A DNA stretch of 64,000 nt, from NCBI GenBank assembly GCA_031180725.1, contig JAPSLO010000015.1, positions 1 to 64,000 on the forward strand. Direction: 5' to 3'. Within the stretch, counting starts at the first letter, position 1. Each line of letters starts with the position of its first letter. The position numbers were made by a program, and so were the translations under genes. The notes below the pieces were generated by a model. The model did no database searches. It saw only the letters and a program-made list of their open reading frames with translations, and was not told the DNA's origin. Shown one piece after another: positions 18,364 through 27,441 of this stretch. This DNA comes from Roseomonas sp. (GTDB taxonomy: Bacteria; Pseudomonadota; Alphaproteobacteria; Acetobacterales; Acetobacteraceae).

Positions 18364-19326
18364 TCATTCCGGGGTCCAGACCGGCGGCGCCACGCTGCCG
18401 ACCTGTTCCGTAATGCGAGTGTAATGTTCGGGCCGGCGGTGGCGCGCGAAGTTGAAGATGGTGCTGCGCCCCAGCTCGCACATGCCCAGGTCGCATTCGG
18501 CGGTGATCACCTCGTCGTCCCAGCTTGTGGCTTGCGCCATGATCTCGCCCTGCGGGTTCACGATGACGGAGTGGCCGAACAGCTCGTGCCCGTCTTCGGT
18601 GCCCGCCTTGGCCACGCCGACGCCGAAGCAGGCATTCTGGTAACAGCCGGCCTGGATGGAGAGGTGGCTGTGCAGCACGCGCAGGTGATGCGCCTCGAAG
18701 CCACGGTTCTCCATGTTCAGGCTGGGCGTGTTGTAGCCCAGCATTACCAGCTCCACCTGCTGCAGCCCCATCACGCGCCAGGATTCTGGCCAGCGGCGGT
18801 CGTTGCAGATCATCAGGCCGATATTCACCGGCCCCGCGCTACCCACCGGCGCCCGCACCACCGGGAAGCCCAGGTCGCCCGGTTCGAAATACCGCTTCTC
18901 CAGGTGCTGGACCTTGCGCTGCGGGTCGTATTCGGCGTGCCCCGGCAGGTGCACCTTGCGGTATTTCAGTGCGATCTGGCCCGAGGGATGCACGTAGATC
19001 GCCGTGTTGTAGCGATGCCCATCCGGCGTCTTCTCGGCGTAGCCCAGGTGGAAACCGATATTCAGCCGCTTCGCCGCCTCGAACAGCGGGGCGGTGGCGT
19101 TGGACGGCATGGAGTGCTCGTACCAATGGTCGGCCTCGGCCAGGTCCTCATGGTACCAGCGGGGGAAGAAGGTGGTCAGCGCCAATTCGGGATAGACCAC
19201 GACTTCCGCGCCGCGGCGGGCGGCGGTTTCCATCAGCGCGACCATGCGTGCGACCGCGACCTCGCGGCCCTCCGCCTTCTGGATCGGCCCCATCTGGGCA
19301 GCGGCGACGACAAGGCGGCGTGGCAT
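18364..19326 (-). CDS. N-carbamoyl-D-amino-acid hydrolase
   Basis: Nitrilase-superfamily amidohydrolase, 320 residues, splitting N-carbamoyl-D-amino acids to the D-amino acid, CO2 and ammonia. The Glu-Lys-Cys triad is visible: Glu47 in YPELALTTFFP, Lys124 in YRKVHLPG and Cys174 in LMICNDRRWPESWR. Length and motif order match D-carbamoylases. The start at 19326 gives MPRRLVVAAAQMGPIQ. Neighbouring racemase and amidohydrolase genes suggest a hydantoin or ureide pathway. Confidence 0.88.
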   Translation of the reverse strand: MPRRLVVAAAQMGPIQKAEGREVAVARMVALMETAARRGAEVVVYPELALTTFFPRWYHEDLAEADHWYEHSMPSNATAPLFEAAKRLNIGFHLGYAEKTPDGHRYNTAIYVHPSGQIALKYRKVHLPGHAEYDPQRKVQHLEKRYFEPGDLGFPVVRAPVGSAGPVNIGLMICNDRRWPESWRVMGLQQVELVMLGYNTPSLNMENRGFEAHHLRVLHSHLSIQAGCYQNACFGVGVAKAGTEDGHELFGHSVIVNPQGEIMAQATSWDDEVITAECDLGMCELGRSTIFNFARHRRPEHYTRITEQVGSVAPPVWTPE

Positions 19327-19397
19327 GCGGTGGCTCTCCTGCGCTGCGGTGCGACCCAGGTGCCAGAGCGCGCCGTGCCTTGCCAATAGGGGCGCGC

Positions 19398-19703
19398 CTA
19401 TCCCTTGAACAGCAGGTCCTTCAGGTCCTGTCGCGTACCGCCCAGCGCCGCCCAGAGCACGCCAAAGGCCAGCGCGAAAAACAGGCCGCCGAACATTCCG
19501 GCCATGCCAGGCCGGTCGATCAGCTTCGGCCCCAGCACCGCGCCCAGTATGCCCGCAGAAAGGCCGAAGCCCGCCGCCAGGAGGAATTGCGGCCAGCCTG
19601 GACGGATACGGATTTCGGGCTTGGGCGGCCCGGCCCGCGAGGGGCGCGGCGGGCGCTTGATCCAGCGCTGGTGCGACGGGCGATGCTGTGGTGGCTCACT
19701 CAC
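19398..19703 (-). CDS. Small two-span membrane protein
   Basis: 101 residues: a Pro/Arg-rich N terminus, then two hydrophobic segments (FLLAAGFGLSAGILGAVLG and MFGGLFFALAFGVLWAALG). Family not recognised. It lies 10 bp after another small membrane gene and before the carbamoylase gene on the same strand, so it may be part of one operon. Confidence 0.6.
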   Translation of the reverse strand: MSEPPQHRPSHQRWIKRPPRPSRAGPPKPEIRIRPGWPQFLLAAGFGLSAGILGAVLGPKLIDRPGMAGMFGGLFFALAFGVLWAALGGTRQDLKDLLFKG

Positions 19704-19713
19704 GACTGGGGCT

Positions 19714-19968
19714 TCACATCAGGATGAAGATGAAGAACAGCGGGATGGCGAAGGTCGCGACGCCGCCGATGGCCGAGGGCGGCAGCCCCACGCCCCAGAC
19801 CGTCAGCGCCAAGCCGCCCGCAAGCACCAGGCAGCCGAGCATCGCGAGCCGGGGGAGCTTCTTCGCCCAGCTCCGCCGCCTGCGGCCCTCGCCCTGGCCC
19901 ACCTTCTTCGCCGGCTCGGGCCCAGGCTCGAAGATGCCGGGCCGGTGCTGCGCGCCGTCCCTGGTCAT
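19714..19968 (-). CDS. Small two-span membrane protein
   Basis: 84 residues with a basic N terminus and two hydrophobic stretches (LAMLGCLVLAGGLALTVWGVG and IGGVATFAIPLFFIFILM). Its ATG overlaps the stop of the amidohydrolase gene by four bases, a sign of co-translation. Function unknown. Confidence 0.6.
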   Translation of the reverse strand: MTRDGAQHRPGIFEPGPEPAKKVGQGEGRRRRSWAKKLPRLAMLGCLVLAGGLALTVWGVGLPPSAIGGVATFAIPLFFIFILM

Positions 19969-21353
19969 GCGTCAAGCGCCGAGCGGCGATGCTGGCGCGG
20001 CACGAAGCGGCCGGTGCCCGGCTTCGCCTTCACCTCGGTCCCATTCCAGATCTCCTCGCCCCGCAGCCAGGTGGAGGCGACGCGCGCCTTCATCGCCCGG
20101 CCGTGATAGGGCGACCAGCGCGCATCCTCGCGGTCCTGGATGCTGCGCTCGTCGAAGACGAAGTCGCCGCGTTCGAGGATGCAGAAATCGGCGTCGGCGC
20201 CGAGGCGGATGCCGCCCTTCTTCGGATCGAGCCCATGATAGCGCGCCGGTTGCTCGGAGCAGAGCCGCGCCATCACCGTGGGCGACAGGCCGCGTTCCGC
20301 CAGCAGGGTGTACATCAGCGGCGCGAAGCTCTGCATACCCGTCAGCCCGGCTCCCACGGCGAAGATGTCGCCGCTGTATTCCTTCTTCGGCTTCGGCCAG
20401 GGCGCGTGGTCGGTGGAGACATAGGCGACAATGCCGACCCGCATCGCTTCCCACATTCGCTCCACCTCCGCCGCGCTGCGGAAGGGCGGGTTGCATTTGC
20501 CGAAGCCCTGCAGGCGGATGATGTCCTCCTCCGTCATGCAGAGATACTGGATGCAGGCCTCGCCGGAGGTCTTCGCACCCTGGCCCCGGTAGATCCGCGC
20601 CAGTTCGAAGCCGCGGGCGAGGGAGGAATGGGCAATATGCACATGCGCCCCCGTCTCCAGCGCCATCTCGAAGATCTCGAGGTCGGCCATCGTCTCGGTA
20701 ATCGGCGGGCGGGTGCGGCAATGCCAGATGGGGCTGGTGTTGCCGGCGGCCTTCGCGGCCTCGCTCAGCTTCACCACCAGCTCCTGGTCCTCGTTGTGGA
20801 CCGCCACCATCAGCTTGGTCTTCGCGATCTCGGCGAAGGCGGCCAGCATGGTCGGGTGGTCGATGCGCGGGAAACGATGCGCGTCGTATTCATAGGTGGA
20901 GACCTTGAAGGCGCTGGCCCCGGCCTCGGCGATGGCGGGGATGTCCTCCAGCCCGCCGGTCTTCTTGATCGTGCCATAGAGCGCCATGTCCACATGGGCC
21001 AGGCGCTCCACATGGCTCACCTTCTCCCGGAAGATCTCGGCCGAGGTGACGGGCTGCGGCACGTCGTAGGGCATGTCCACCACGGTCGTCACGCCGCCGG
21101 CGGCGGCCGACATGGTCGCGCCCTCGATCCCCGGCCAGCCGATGGCGGAGCCGGTGTGCATATGGCCATCCACCAGGCCGGGCAGGATGAGCTTGCCGTC
21201 ATGCCGGGCGATGGCCTTGGCCGGCGGCGGCGCGCCTTCGCCGATCGCCGCCACAGTGCCGCCGCGCACGGCGACATAGCCGCCCGCCACCACGTGGTCG
21301 GACAGCACCAGGTCGCCGGTCAGGACCAGGTCGAAGGGCGCGGCGTCGGACAT
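19965..21353 (-). CDS. Allantoinase/hydantoinase-type amidohydrolase
   Basis: Cyclic amidase of the dihydroorotase/allantoinase/D-hydantoinase family, 462 residues. Metal ligands fit a binuclear site: His64 and His66 (GLVDGHMHTGS), carboxylated Lys150 (ASAFKVSTYEYD), His186 (VAVHNED), His242 (VHIAHSS) and Asp315 (VSTDHAPW). Overall pattern is nearest AllB-like enzymes. The exact ring substrate (allantoin, hydantoin or dihydropyrimidine) cannot be decided from sequence. It overlaps the next small gene by ATGA. Confidence 0.82.
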   Translation of the reverse strand: MSDAAPFDLVLTGDLVLSDHVVAGGYVAVRGGTVAAIGEGAPPPAKAIARHDGKLILPGLVDGHMHTGSAIGWPGIEGATMSAAAGGVTTVVDMPYDVPQPVTSAEIFREKVSHVERLAHVDMALYGTIKKTGGLEDIPAIAEAGASAFKVSTYEYDAHRFPRIDHPTMLAAFAEIAKTKLMVAVHNEDQELVVKLSEAAKAAGNTSPIWHCRTRPPITETMADLEIFEMALETGAHVHIAHSSLARGFELARIYRGQGAKTSGEACIQYLCMTEEDIIRLQGFGKCNPPFRSAAEVERMWEAMRVGIVAYVSTDHAPWPKPKKEYSGDIFAVGAGLTGMQSFAPLMYTLLAERGLSPTVMARLCSEQPARYHGLDPKKGGIRLGADADFCILERGDFVFDERSIQDREDARWSPYHGRAMKARVASTWLRGEEIWNGTEVKAKPGTGRFVPRQHRRSALDA

Positions 21354-21494
21354 GCGGGTCTCCCGAGGGCAGTTCGCGCCGGCAAGCTAGGCCGCGGCGC
21401 GGCATCCGCCAACCTGTTGCGCGAGGGCTGCCGGACAGGATGTCGCAGCGTTAAGACGTTCCACTTCCCTGTGCGACGCTATGCCGCCCGCCGG

Positions 21495-22403
21495 TCAATC
21501 GCCCTCTGCCGCCGGGAACAACGCGCCTGCGAAATCCAGCGCCAGCCGCGTCGCTTCATTCTCCCGCTCGGCATTCCAGGCCAGCGCGACGCCCACGGCA
21601 TGGATCGGCCCTTCCAGCTCGCGGAAGGCGACGCCCGGCGGACGCAGCCGCGCCATGCCGGCCGAGACCAGCGCCACGCCGAGTCCCGCCGCCACGAAGC
21701 CAAGCTGCGCCATGGCGCTGCCCACCTCCCGCGTCACCCGCGGCGCGAAGCCGGCGGCATGGCAGGCCGCCACCATCGCATCCGAATAGGCCGGGCTGAT
21801 CCCGCGCGGCAGCACCAGCATCGGCTCATCGGCCAGCGATGAGAGCGGCAGTGGCGCATTGCTCCCGGCCAGCCGATGTCCTGCCGGCAGTGCCGCAGCC
21901 AGCACATCGCGCCCCAATGGGCGCAGCCGCACTGGATGCCGGTCGCGGTCCAGGCGCAGCAATGCGAGGTCCACCTCGCCGCGCCGCAGCGCCTCCACCG
22001 CATCCGTCGTGTCCATCTCCCGCACGGAGACGGCGGCCTCGGGCCGCGCCGCCTGCAATGCGCGCACTAGCGGCGGCAGGTAGTCGAACAGCGCGGAGGT
22101 GACGCAGGCGATCGCCACCGGCGCATGCCGGCCCGCTCGCAACTCCTTCGCCAGGGCCTCCAGCGCGCCGGCATCCTGCGCGAGGCGCCGGGCGAGCGGG
22201 ATCAGCGCCTCGCCCTCGCGCGTCGGGCGCGCGCCCTTGCCGGTGCGCTCCAGCAATCGAACGCCAAGCTCCTTCTCCAGCGCCTGGATCTGCGCCGTCA
22301 GTGGTGGCTGCGAGATGCCGAGGCGCGCGGCCGCGCGGCCGAAATGCCCTTCCTCCGCCACTGCCAGAAAATGCCCGAGCCGCCGGACCAGCCTGAAATC
22401 CAT
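21495..22403 (-). CDS. LysR-type transcriptional regulator
   Basis: 302 residues. The N-terminal winged HTH spans residues 1-60 (FLAVAEEGHFGRAAARLGIS then QPPLTAQIQALEKELG), and the co-inducer domain begins near 90. The ATG at 22403 (MDFRLVRRLGHF) is the usual LTTR start. It is divergent from the prpD-like gene with a 101-bp gap and probably regulates it; the ligand may be an intermediate of that pathway (inference). Confidence 0.9.
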   Translation of the reverse strand: MDFRLVRRLGHFLAVAEEGHFGRAAARLGISQPPLTAQIQALEKELGVRLLERTGKGARPTREGEALIPLARRLAQDAGALEALAKELRAGRHAPVAIACVTSALFDYLPPLVRALQAARPEAAVSVREMDTTDAVEALRRGEVDLALLRLDRDRHPVRLRPLGRDVLAAALPAGHRLAGSNAPLPLSSLADEPMLVLPRGISPAYSDAMVAACHAAGFAPRVTREVGSAMAQLGFVAAGLGVALVSAGMARLRPPGVAFRELEGPIHAVGVALAWNAERENEATRLALDFAGALFPAAEGD

Positions 22404-22433
22404 ACGATTTGCATATCGCAGCACTTGCCCAAT

Positions 22434-22478
22434 CGGAATAGACGATGAAGCCTGTCCGTCGCACAAAGCGCTATTCCG
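22434..22478. promoter_or_regulatory. Candidate LysR operator in divergent promoter
   Basis: CGGAATAG (22434-22441) and CTATTCCG (22471-22478) form an 8-bp inverted repeat in the gap between the LysR gene and the prpD-like gene, a usual place for LTTR recognition and activation sites. Spacing is wider than a single T-N11-A box, so it may mark two subsites. Confidence 0.4.
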
Positions 22479-22504
22479 GTCGACGGCGGAGAGAGACAAG
22501 GCTG

Positions 22505-24046
22505 ATGAAGAAGCATCCTGTGAAGGTCCACCCCTCCAAGGCGCTGCTGCCGAGGGAAGAGCAGCTTGCCTGGAAGATGGCCGCCGTGGCGGTGGACAAG
22601 GTTCCCGTCCAGAAGGACGTGCAGGAGATGATCATCAACCGGATCATCGACAACGCCTCCGTCGCCATCGCCGCCATCAACCGCCGTCCCGTCGTCTCGG
22701 CGCGCGGCATGGCGCTGGGCCATGCGAAGAAGGCGGGCGGCGCCACGGTGTTCGGCGTGCGCTCCGCCACCACCGTCTCGCCGGAATGGGCAGCCTGGGC
22801 GAATGGCACGGCGGTGCGCGAACTGGACATGCACGACACCTTCCTGGCCGCCGACTACTCCCACCCCGGCGACAACATCCCGCCCGTGCTGGCGGTGGCG
22901 CAGGCCATGGGCAAGTCGGGCCGCGACCTGATCCGCGGCCTGGCCACGGCCTATGAGCTGCATATCGACCTGGTGCGCGCCATCTGCCTGCATGAGCACA
23001 AGGTGGACCACATCGCCCATCTCTGCCCCGCCGCCGCCGCCGGCATCGGCACGCTGCTCAACCTGAAGCAGGAGGTGGTGTTCCAGTCCATCCAGCAGGC
23101 GCTGCACACCTCCATCAGCTTCCGCCAGTCCCGCAAGGGCGAGATCAGCTCCTGGAAGGCCTATGCCCCCGCCCATGCCGGCAAGCTGGCCATCGAGGCG
23201 GTGGACCGCTGCATGCGTGGCGAGGGCGCGCCGTCTCCTATCTATGAAGGCGAGGACAGCGTCATCGCCTGGGTCCTCTCGGGCCGTACCCAGGCCGACA
23301 GCCAGGGGCGGAATACCGTGTACGACCCCGTCTATTATGAAGTGCCCCTGCCGGAGACCGGCGAGCCGAAGCGCGCCATCCTGGACAGCTACACCAAGGA
23401 ACACAGCGCCGAGTACCAGTCCCAGGCGCTAATCGACCTGGCCTTCCGCATGCGGGAGAAGATCACGGACTTCGAGGCGATCCGGAAAATCACCATCCAC
23501 ACCAGCCACCACACGCATTACGTGATCGGCACCGGCGCCAACGACCCGCAGAAGATGGACCCCAAGGCCAGCCGCGAGACGCTGGACCACTCCATCATGT
23601 ACATCTTCGCCGTCGCCCTGCAGGACGGGCGCTGGCACCATGTGGACAGCTACGCCCCGAAGCGCGCCGGCCGGCCCGACACCGTGCGCCTCTGGCACAA
23701 GATCGAGACCCGCGAGGATCCGGAATGGACCGCGAAATATCATTCGCGGGACCCGGAGACGCTGGCCTTCGGCGGCCGGGTGGAGATCGAGTTCGAGGAC
23801 GGCACCAGGCTGGTGGACGAGCTCGGCGTGGCGAACGCCCACCCGAACGGCGCACGCCCCTTCGCGCGGGAGCAATACATCAACAAGTTCCGCACCCTGA
23901 CCGAGGGCCTCATCTCCACCCGGGAAGCCAACCGCTTCCTGGCCGATGTGCAGGACCTGGCGCGGATCCCGGCCGGCGAGCTGCATGTGCTGAACGTGGC
24001 GCTGCCGGCCGGCACGCTGCTGGACAGCAGGCCCGGCATCTTCTGA
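22505..24046 (+). CDS. prpD: MmgE/PrpD family protein (2-methylcitrate dehydratase-like)
   Basis: 513 residues of the MmgE/PrpD dehydratase fold. Conserved parts include [40 protein letters not shown]-type helices and [20 protein letters not shown]. It should dehydrate 2-methylcitrate or a related tricarboxylate. The ATG at 22505 ([12 protein letters not shown]) is chosen over an Arg-rich upstream start. A citrate/methylcitrate synthase gene lies 0.6 kb downstream; no prpB-like lyase is seen. Confidence 0.88.
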   Translation: MKKHPVKVHPSKALLPREEQLAWKMAAVAVDKVPVQKDVQEMIINRIIDNASVAIAAINRRPVVSARGMALGHAKKAGGATVFGVRSATTVSPEWAAWANGTAVRELDMHDTFLAADYSHPGDNIPPVLAVAQAMGKSGRDLIRGLATAYELHIDLVRAICLHEHKVDHIAHLCPAAAAGIGTLLNLKQEVVFQSIQQALHTSISFRQSRKGEISSWKAYAPAHAGKLAIEAVDRCMRGEGAPSPIYEGEDSVIAWVLSGRTQADSQGRNTVYDPVYYEVPLPETGEPKRAILDSYTKEHSAEYQSQALIDLAFRMREKITDFEAIRKITIHTSHHTHYVIGTGANDPQKMDPKASRETLDHSIMYIFAVALQDGRWHHVDSYAPKRAGRPDTVRLWHKIETREDPEWTAKYHSRDPETLAFGGRVEIEFEDGTRLVDELGVANAHPNGARPFAREQYINKFRTLTEGLISTREANRFLADVQDLARIPAGELHVLNVALPAGTLLDSRPGIF

Positions 24047-24537
24047 TGGAGGGCGTCGCGCTCCGCGACGCGCGGCCGGAGGATGCGCCCGCCCTGGCGC
24101 GCATCCACCACGCCGCCCGTGCGGCCGCGCTGCCCGGCCTGGTGGAGGCCCATACGGAGCATGAGGTCGCCACCTGGCTCGCCGGGCACCTGATGCGCCG
24201 GCACCGCGTGCGCGTGGCGGAAGCCGATGCGCGGGCGGTGGGCTATCTCGGCAGCGGCCTCGACCCGACGCATGGGCCGATGGTGTTCCATCTCTACCTC
24301 GATCCCGCCTGGCGGCGGCGTGGCATCGGCTCGCTGCTGCTGGCCGAGGCGCTGGCCGCGCATCCGCTCCGCCTCTCGCTCTATTGCCTCGCCCGCAATG
24401 CCCCGGCCCGCGCCTTCTACGAAGGCCACGGCTTCCGCGCTGCTGCCTTCTCCGACGGCGCGGGGAGCGAGGAGGGAGAGCCGGACGTGCTCTATGTCCG
24501 GCAGGCGATCGCCGCGGGGCAGGGCGACGTTGCATGA
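24046..24537 (+). CDS. GNAT family N-acetyltransferase
   Basis: 163 residues. The acetyl-CoA binding motif is in FHLYLDPAWRRRGIGSLLL, with NAPARAFYEGHGFR as the C-terminal GNAT motif. The ATG overlaps the prpD stop (TGATG), so it is translated with it. Substrate unknown; its place between two methylcitrate-cycle genes is unusual. Confidence 0.82.
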   Translation: MEGVALRDARPEDAPALARIHHAARAAALPGLVEAHTEHEVATWLAGHLMRRHRVRVAEADARAVGYLGSGLDPTHGPMVFHLYLDPAWRRRGIGSLLLAEALAAHPLRLSLYCLARNAPARAFYEGHGFRAAAFSDGAGSEEGEPDVLYVRQAIAAGQGDVA

Positions 24538-24640
24538 GCACCGGGCGCGCCGGCGGGCCGGCGCAAGCCGCCCCGCTCACCTGGATGGCGGGACGCGATG
24601 CAGCCCCCGTCACCACATCAGGGACCACAGGAGGAACCGC

Positions 24641-25777
24641 ATGAGCGAGACCACCCCCACCATCTACAAGGGCCTTGTCGGCGTCTATGCCGATGTCTCC
24701 GCCGTCTCCAAGGTGATGCCGGAGACGAACAGCCTGACCTATCGCGGCTATGCCGTGCAGGATCTCTGCGAGCAGGCGAGCTTCGAGGAGGTGGCCTATC
24801 TTCTCTGGCACGGCGAGTTGCCGAGCCAGGCGCAGCTCAAGGCCTTCCAGCAGGAGGAGCGTGCGAACCGCGCGCTTTCCCCCGCCCTGCTGCGCGTGCT
24901 GCGGGAGTTCCCGAAGGACGCCCATCCGATGGACGCCATCCGCACGGCAGTGTCCTTCATGGGCCTGGAGGATCCGGAGACCGCCGACACCTCCGACGCC
25001 GCCCAGCGGCGCAAGGCGATGCGCCTGCTGGCGAAGATCCCGACGGCGGTCGCCGCCGCCAACCGCCTCTCCAAGGGGCAGGAGCCGCTCGCGCCCGATT
25101 CCGCGCTGCCCTACTGCGAGAACTTCTTCCACATGGTCTTCGGGAAGGTCCCGCAGCCCGAGGTCATCAAAGCCTTCGACGTCTCGATGATCCTCTACGC
25201 CGAGCACACCTTCAACGCCTCCACCTTCACGGCGCGGACGGTCACCTCCACCGGGGCGGACATCCATGGCGCCATCACGGCCGCCATCGCCGCCCTGAAG
25301 GGCCCGCTGCATGGCGGCGCCAACGAGGCCGTGATGCATATGCTGAAGGAGATCGGCGGGCCGGATAAGGCCGAGGAGTGGATCCGCGGCAAGTTCGACC
25401 ACAAGGCGCTGGTCATGGGCTTCGGCCACCGGGTCTACAAGAGCGGCGACAGCCGCGTGCCCACCATGACCAAATACGCCGAGAAGATGGCCGAGGTGGT
25501 GGGCGACCGGCGCTGGATGGAGACCAGCCGGGTGCTGGCCGAGATCATGCTTCGGGAGAAGAAGATCCACCCCAACCTGGATTTCCCTGCGGGCCCCGCG
25601 TACTACCTGATGGGCTTCGACATCCCGCTCTTCACCCCGATCTTCGTCTGCTCCCGCATCACCGGCTGGGCGGCGCATGTCTTCGAGCAGGGCGCGGACA
25701 ACCGGCTGATCCGGCCGCTCTCGCACTACACCGGCGTCGCGCAGCGTCCGGTGGTGCCGCTGGCCCAGCGCGGCTGA
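24641..25777 (+). CDS. prpC: Citrate synthase / 2-methylcitrate synthase
   Basis: 378 residues, a short type II-like bacterial citrate synthase as in PrpC. Catalytic residues: His224 (GPLHGGANEAV), His263 (MGFGHRVYK) and Asp314 (HPNLDFPAGPAYY). The ATG at 24641 follows a strong AGGAGG. Beside PrpD it most likely condenses propionyl-CoA with oxaloacetate, though such enzymes often also use acetyl-CoA. Confidence 0.88.
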   Translation: MSETTPTIYKGLVGVYADVSAVSKVMPETNSLTYRGYAVQDLCEQASFEEVAYLLWHGELPSQAQLKAFQQEERANRALSPALLRVLREFPKDAHPMDAIRTAVSFMGLEDPETADTSDAAQRRKAMRLLAKIPTAVAAANRLSKGQEPLAPDSALPYCENFFHMVFGKVPQPEVIKAFDVSMILYAEHTFNASTFTARTVTSTGADIHGAITAAIAALKGPLHGGANEAVMHMLKEIGGPDKAEEWIRGKFDHKALVMGFGHRVYKSGDSRVPTMTKYAEKMAEVVGDRRWMETSRVLAEIMLREKKIHPNLDFPAGPAYYLMGFDIPLFTPIFVCSRITGWAAHVFEQGADNRLIRPLSHYTGVAQRPVVPLAQRG

Positions 25778-25792
25778 CGCGTCAGCTGGATG

Positions 25793-25819
25793 CCTCCGGC
25801 GCCAGCCAGGCGCCGGAGG
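25793..25819. terminator. Hairpin after citrate synthase gene
   Basis: Perfect 11-bp stem, CCTCCGGCGCC with GGCGCCGGAGG, and an AGCCA loop, 15 bases past the stop. There is no T-run, but its position suggests transcript end formation or 3' protection. Confidence 0.55.
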
Positions 25820-26774
25820 CCGCCCTGGCGAACAGGGCAACGGGCGGCACATCGCCCCCTCGGCCGCGAACGCGGCCTCGCACGCAAATCACCCGCATCG
25901 CCCCACGCACAGCGGATCACCGCGCCGCGCGCCTTCAGCCCCGGACCGAAGGCGCGCCTTCCGTACCGCACCTGCGGCGCACCTTCGGCGCTGCACCGAT
26001 GGCGTGCCTTCGGCACGACGGCGCCGAGCCAGACCGATGTGGCGCTGGCGAGCGAGGCGCCGTCGCGTCGGCGTTAACCGATGCGAAGCTCTCCGGCGGA
26101 TCGGAGGCAGGCGGCACACTTTCCCCGGCCTGAAACCGGCAGGAAGAGCATCGCCGCGCAGCGCCCTGCGGCGCTGCAGGATCGCGCGGCGGCACGCGCG
26201 CCGCGCCGCCGAGCGTGCCTTCCGGGACTCTCTCGCACGCGCATTCGCGCGATGAATCGCGCGACGACGCACTTCGATTGCGAATCCGTTTGACAGTCAG
26301 CTTGCAGATGCATCACGAGAGAGATGCACGCATTCGCTTGACGCGATTCGCGCGCCGAGGATCGAAGCGACGACATCGCCACCAGATGCATCGAGAGTGG
26401 CGAGAGCGTAGCGAGAGCCGCGGCAAGCAGCACGGCGAGCAGGCATGCAGCAGGAAGGAACGGTCCATGGACCGCAGGCTCGGGGAGGAGGGGAGCATCA
26501 ATGCGCATCCTTCTCCGCACCGCCGCATGGCGAGGATGCTCGCCCCGGCGGGAGAGTGGCCGGAGCACGCGCCGCGCGCTGCATCGCGCGGCCCGCGTCG
26601 CCCCCCGGCGTCTGCGCGAACATGGATGGCCGCTTCCGCGGAAGGGCGCGCATCGGGATCCGCGCCCCCTGCAGGAACAGCCACCGGACTGCCACCGCGG
26701 GCGCCGCGCCCTTCTATCGCGCCGGCGATCCGCCAGCGGAACACCATCATCGGACAGAGCAAGGACCTGACAGA
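25820..26774. other. Gene-poor region of about 950 bp
   Basis: No convincing gene seen. Open frames here are Arg/Ala/Pro-rich on both strands, as random GC-rich DNA gives. It holds many small palindromes (for example CGCGAT/ATCGCG near 26248-26264), a lower-GC stretch around 26270-26400, and a short direct repeat CAGATGCATC (26304 and 26384). It probably includes the promoter of the Ala/Lys-rich gene that follows. Confidence 0.5.
25996..26036 (-). repeat. Dispersed intergenic repeat, inverted partial copy
   Basis: Read on the minus strand, this stretch (core GTCGTGCCGAAGGCACG) resembles the first 35-40 bp of the repeats at 11077 and 27388. The alignment was done by eye and needs a small gap. 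Confidence 0.35.
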
Positions 26775-27302
26775 ATGACCGACATCGTGGAGACCACCGA
26801 GACCGAGGTCACCGAGACCGAGGCGACCCCGCGCACCCAGGCGATGGCCATGGCCGCGGCGCGGAAGACCGCCCGCAAGCCGGCAGCGAAGAAGGCCACC
26901 GCGCGCAAGCCGGCGGCCAAGAAGGCTGCGCCGAGGAAGGCCGCTGCCAAGAAGGCCACCACCGCGCGCAAGCCGGCCGCGAAGAAGGCCGCCCCGAAGA
27001 AGGCCGCTGCCCGGAAGGCCACCAGCGCGCGCAAGCCGGCCGCGAAGAAGGCTGCGCCGAAGAAGGCCGCCGCCCGGAAGGCCGCTCCAAAGAAGGTCGC
27101 CGCCCGGAAGGCCGCTCCGAAGAAGGCTGCGGTGAAGAAGGCCGCGCCGAAGAAGGCCGCCGTGAAGAAGGCCGCGCCGAAGAAGACCACCTCCGCGCGC
27201 TCCGAGGCCGCGAGGAAGGCTGCTGCGACGCGCGCCGCGAAGAAGGCCGCTGCCGCTGCTGCCGCGTCCGCACCGGCCGCCGCCCCCGAAGCGGCTTCCT
27301 GA
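26775..27302 (+). CDS. Histone H1-like Ala/Lys/Pro-rich protein
   Basis: 175 residues. An acidic N terminus (about 1-20, VETTETEVTETEATP) precedes a long basic repeat domain of PAAKKA, APKKAAA and ARK units (about 30-145) and an Ala-rich tail. This resembles bacterial H1-like and AlgP-type DNA-binding proteins, so nucleoid compaction or gene control is the likely role; no fold-specific residues can be checked. The ATG at 26775 is preferred over a longer in-frame extension whose composition is not protein-like. A strong terminator follows. Confidence 0.8.
   Translation: MTDIVETTETEVTETEATPRTQAMAMAAARKTARKPAAKKATARKPAAKKAAPRKAAAKKATTARKPAAKKAAPKKAAARKATSARKPAAKKAAPKKAAARKAAPKKVAARKAAPKKAAVKKAAPKKAAVKKAAPKKTTSARSEAARKAAATRAAKKAAAAAAASAPAAAPEAAS
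26870..27190 (+). repeat. Degenerate tandem repeats inside the H1-like gene
   Basis: The coding DNA repeats blocks built of AAGAAGGC, CGCAAGCCGGC and GAAGGCCGC units, encoding KKA, RKPA and RKAA. Units of roughly 12-36 bp recur many times with synonymous changes, so length variation by slippage between strains is likely. Confidence 0.75.
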
Positions 27303-27326
27303 TCCCAGCGCCGATCCCGGCATACG

Positions 27327-27357
27327 GGCGCCGTCCTCGCGGACGGCGCCTTTTTTT
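27327..27357 (+). terminator. Rho-independent terminator of the H1-like gene
   Basis: Perfect 10-bp stem GGCGCCGTCC/GGACGGCGCC with a TCGC loop, directly followed by seven T residues. It begins 24 bases after the stop codon. Confidence 0.93.
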
Positions 27358-27387
27358 ATGTGCCTTGGTCGCCGGCGCAGTCACTGG

Positions 27388-27441
27388 CGGCTTGGCTTGC
27401 GCGCCGTCCTGCCGAAGGCATGCCCTCGGCCTGACGCGTTG
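27388..27441 (+). repeat. Dispersed intergenic repeat, copy 2
   Basis: Matches 11077-11130 at 44 of 54 positions by eye. It lies in the roughly 360-bp stretch between the terminator and the next gene. The rest of that stretch shows no convincing gene. Confidence 0.55.

Noticed and set aside
23429-25852. 807-codon open frame on the minus strand
   Set aside because: Antisense to prpD, the GNAT gene and the citrate synthase gene. No family resemblance.
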